This document shows, piece by piece, positions 62,654-64,000 of a DNA stretch of 64,000 nucleotides (position 1 is its first letter; every line of letters begins with the position of its first letter). Both the position numbers and the translations under genes were made by a program. The stretch covers positions 14,833 through 78,832 of the forward strand of contig CAJUFX010000012.1 in the NCBI GenBank assembly GCA_910586395.1, given 5' to 3'. The notes beneath the pieces were generated by a model. That model had not been told where the DNA came from, made no database searches, and saw only the letters and a list, made by a program, of their open reading frames with translations. The stretch comes from an uncultured Bacteroidales bacterium. GTDB taxonomy: Bacteria > Bacteroidota > Bacteroidia > Bacteroidales > P3.

Positions 62654-64000
62654 ATGAAAGAACATGTTCAGGATTACGGCGTTCGCAAATGGGCGGGCGA
62701 CGATTTGATAGAGTTGCAGTCGGAGCCGCTGTCGGCTCTGCAGGCGTTGGTGGCGCCCTACGCGCCCTGCATCCTCACGGGCTGCGAATTGGAGACAGTG
62801 CCCGACGGTAACGGGGAGGGCAGTCCGGCCTACCGTCTCCATGCGGGCTATGTGGCCCTGAAAGGCCGCAAGACTGTTGAAAACAGCGCGGGTACCGGGA
62901 CCGACGGGACGGACGCCGGTGCCGATGGTACGGATACCGGCTCCGGCGTGGAAACGGCGGCCGTGACCGCTGAAAACGGGGATACGGCCGCGAGTCAGGA
63001 CGAAGAATACGTCAAGATCGTGCGCGTCGAGGCGCAGACGGTTCACCAGCCGACCGTCTTTTTGACCTTGGCCTGCACGCCGGTGTCGCGCGCCTACGGC
63101 AACGGGGAGAACAAGGCCATCGCCTACGACTATACGGCGGAGGTGTGCGACGTGTTGAGCAAGGTGGGCGACCGCCCCTATCTGGCACTCGCGGCCGATG
63201 CGGACAACCCGCGCCTGCCCGACACGCTCGGCGTCACGAAGAAACTCAATTCGGTGGACGGCGAGGCCAAGGATGTGGTGGTGACGTTTACGGAAGATGC
63301 AGGAAAAGACGCCCCTGAAGACCTGCAGAGTGGCCTGACGCTCGGAGTCCTGATAAGCAGGATTAAGAAATGGCTGGGGAAGAAACTCAATTCGGTGGAC
63401 GGCGAGGCCAAGGACGTGGTGGTGACGTTTACGGAGACCGTCGCGGAGACGGACTCTGTGCCCGACCGGCCCGAATTGAAAAGCGGTAGCCGTCTGGGAC
63501 TCTTGATGCGGCAAATCCGCAAGTGGTTCGATGAGTTGAAAGACTTGAAGGGATTGGCGTTCAAGGATAAGGTGGCCAAAACGGATTTGGACGCCGATTT
63601 GCAGGGAGAACTGGACGGCAAAGCATTATCGGTGCATCCTCATGACGTAGCGACAACTTCGTTGGACGGATTGATGTCGGCCACAGATAAATTGAAACTG
63701 GATGGCATTGCTGACGGTGCAACTAAAGTGCTCGTGGATTCAGTTTTGAGTTCCTCGTCAAAAAATCCAGTACAGAACCAGGTCGTGAATGCCGCGTTGG
63801 CGAGCAAGGCCGACAGCGGTCATCGTCATTCGTGGGATAGCGTCACGGACAAGCCATCTATTGCGTTGAGCGGTCACACGCACGCACCAAGTGATATTGG
63901 CGCGGCTCCAGCCTCGCATAGTCACTCTTGGGATAGCGTCACGGGCAAGCCATCTATTGCGTTGAGCGGTCACACGCACGCACCAAGTGATATTGGCGCG
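62654..64000 (+). CDS. tail fibre protein (3' end outside window)
   Basis: 449 codons without a stop. The N-terminal part (about 1-190) is an attachment domain. About 196-295 holds two copies of a module beginning KLNSVDGEAKDVVVTFTE and ending in a basic helix (ISRIKKWLG, MRQIRKWFDE). From about 390 the Mu-type fibre signature repeats every 32 residues: HSWDSVTDKPSIALSGHTHA followed by PSDIGAA. The missing C-terminus should hold the receptor-binding tip that sets target range. Confidence 0.88.
   Translation, partial: MKEHVQDYGVRKWAGDDLIELQSEPLSALQALVAPYAPCILTGCELETVPDGNGEGSPAYRLHAGYVALKGRKTVENSAGTGTDGTDAGADGTDTGSGVETAAVTAENGDTAASQDEEYVKIVRVEAQTVHQPTVFLTLACTPVSRAYGNGENKAIAYDYTAEVCDVLSKVGDRPYLALAADADNPRLPDTLGVTKKLNSVDGEAKDVVVTFTEDAGKDAPEDLQSGLTLGVLISRIKKWLGKKLNSVDGEAKDVVVTFTETVAETDSVPDRPELKSGSRLGLLMRQIRKWFDELKDLKGLAFKDKVAKTDLDADLQGELDGKALSVHPHDVATTSLDGLMSATDKLKLDGIADGATKVLVDSVLSSSSKNPVQNQVVNAALASKADSGHRHSWDSVTDKPSIALSGHTHAPSDIGAAPASHSHSWDSVTGKPSIALSGHTHAPSDIGA
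63239..63535 (+). repeat. duplicated fibre module
   Basis: Starts at about 63239 and 63380 (141-bp offset). The first 57 bases of each copy are nearly identical; the rest has diverged but keeps a basic amphipathic helix. Confidence 0.8.
63833..64000 (+). repeat. 96-bp tandem repeat in the tail fibre
   Basis: TGGGATAGCGTCACG recurs at 63833 and 63929; about 70 bases of each unit are almost identical. The array runs off the window. Confidence 0.88.

Larger units (their letters stand above)
53224..64000 (+). mobile_element. contractile phage-tail locus (tailocin candidate or tail half of a prophage; right end outside window)
   Basis: Gene order: amidase, lysis-type membrane protein, sheath, tube, frameshifted chaperone, tape measure, hub-type proteins, spike, wedge proteins, tail fibre. 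This is the Mu/P2-type tail order. No portal, capsid, protease or terminase gene lies before it; host miaB is directly upstream. No integrase or attachment site was seen. The locus continues beyond 64000. Confidence 0.75.

Noticed and set aside
53224..64000. Type VI secretion or extracellular contractile injection system (PVC/MAC type)
   Set aside because: No ClpV or AAA+ ATPase and no membrane complex genes are seen, while a lysis amidase, a frameshifted chaperone, a tape measure and a Mu-type fibre point to a phage tail origin. Genes beyond the window could change this.

Overview
The window is a chromosomal segment of a GC-rich member of the Bacteroidetes, most likely the order Bacteroidales. 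This rests on repeated TAnnTTTG promoter elements with a TTG about 20 bases upstream, a SusC/BtuB-like TonB receptor with an N-terminal carboxypeptidase-regulatory-like domain, three large secreted proteins ending in type IX secretion (T9SS) sorting domains, and Bacteroidales-type gene pairs such as gmk-nadD. I could not fix the genus.

Layout. 1-2.9 kb: 3'-truncated TonB receptor with a small His-rich membrane protein (probable metal uptake), then tRNA-Ala. 3-4.3 kb: AT-rich debris and a lipoprotein gene broken at a G9 tract. 4.6-12.7 kb: catalase, the hydrogenase maturase hydF behind an AT-rich YhcG nuclease, LD-carboxypeptidase, a transglutaminase-like protein and a CDF metal exporter. 12.8-20.3 kb: an M13 metallopeptidase lipoprotein and a 1631-residue T9SS surface protein. 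20.5-31.9 kb: an acidic hypothetical, gmk, a NadD-HydE fusion, periplasmic PepC, a CoA transferase, a membrane protein, recQ and comM. 32-39.2 kb: two divergent T9SS-exported proteins, one PNGase F-like. 39.2-53.2 kb: folA-manA-antiporter-lutA, lysS, M23-dxr-rseP, a PurF paralogue with rmlB, tRNA-Cys and miaB.

From 53.2 kb to the right edge lies a compact contractile-tail locus: amidase, lysis-type membrane protein, sheath, tube, a tail chaperone with an A_AAA_AAC -1 frameshift site, a short tape measure built of 11-residue repeats, hub, spike, wedge proteins and an unfinished tail fibre. No head or packaging gene precedes it; miaB sits directly upstream. It is either a headless phage-tail-like particle (tailocin) or the tail end of a prophage whose head genes lie outside the window.

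Most interesting points: the tail locus with its recoding site and repeat-built tape measure; the nicotinate-nucleotide adenylyltransferase/[FeFe]-hydrogenase maturase fusion; in-frame minisatellites in essential genes (rseP, nadD-hydE); a His-rich insert in ManA; and a possible phase-variable lipoprotein.
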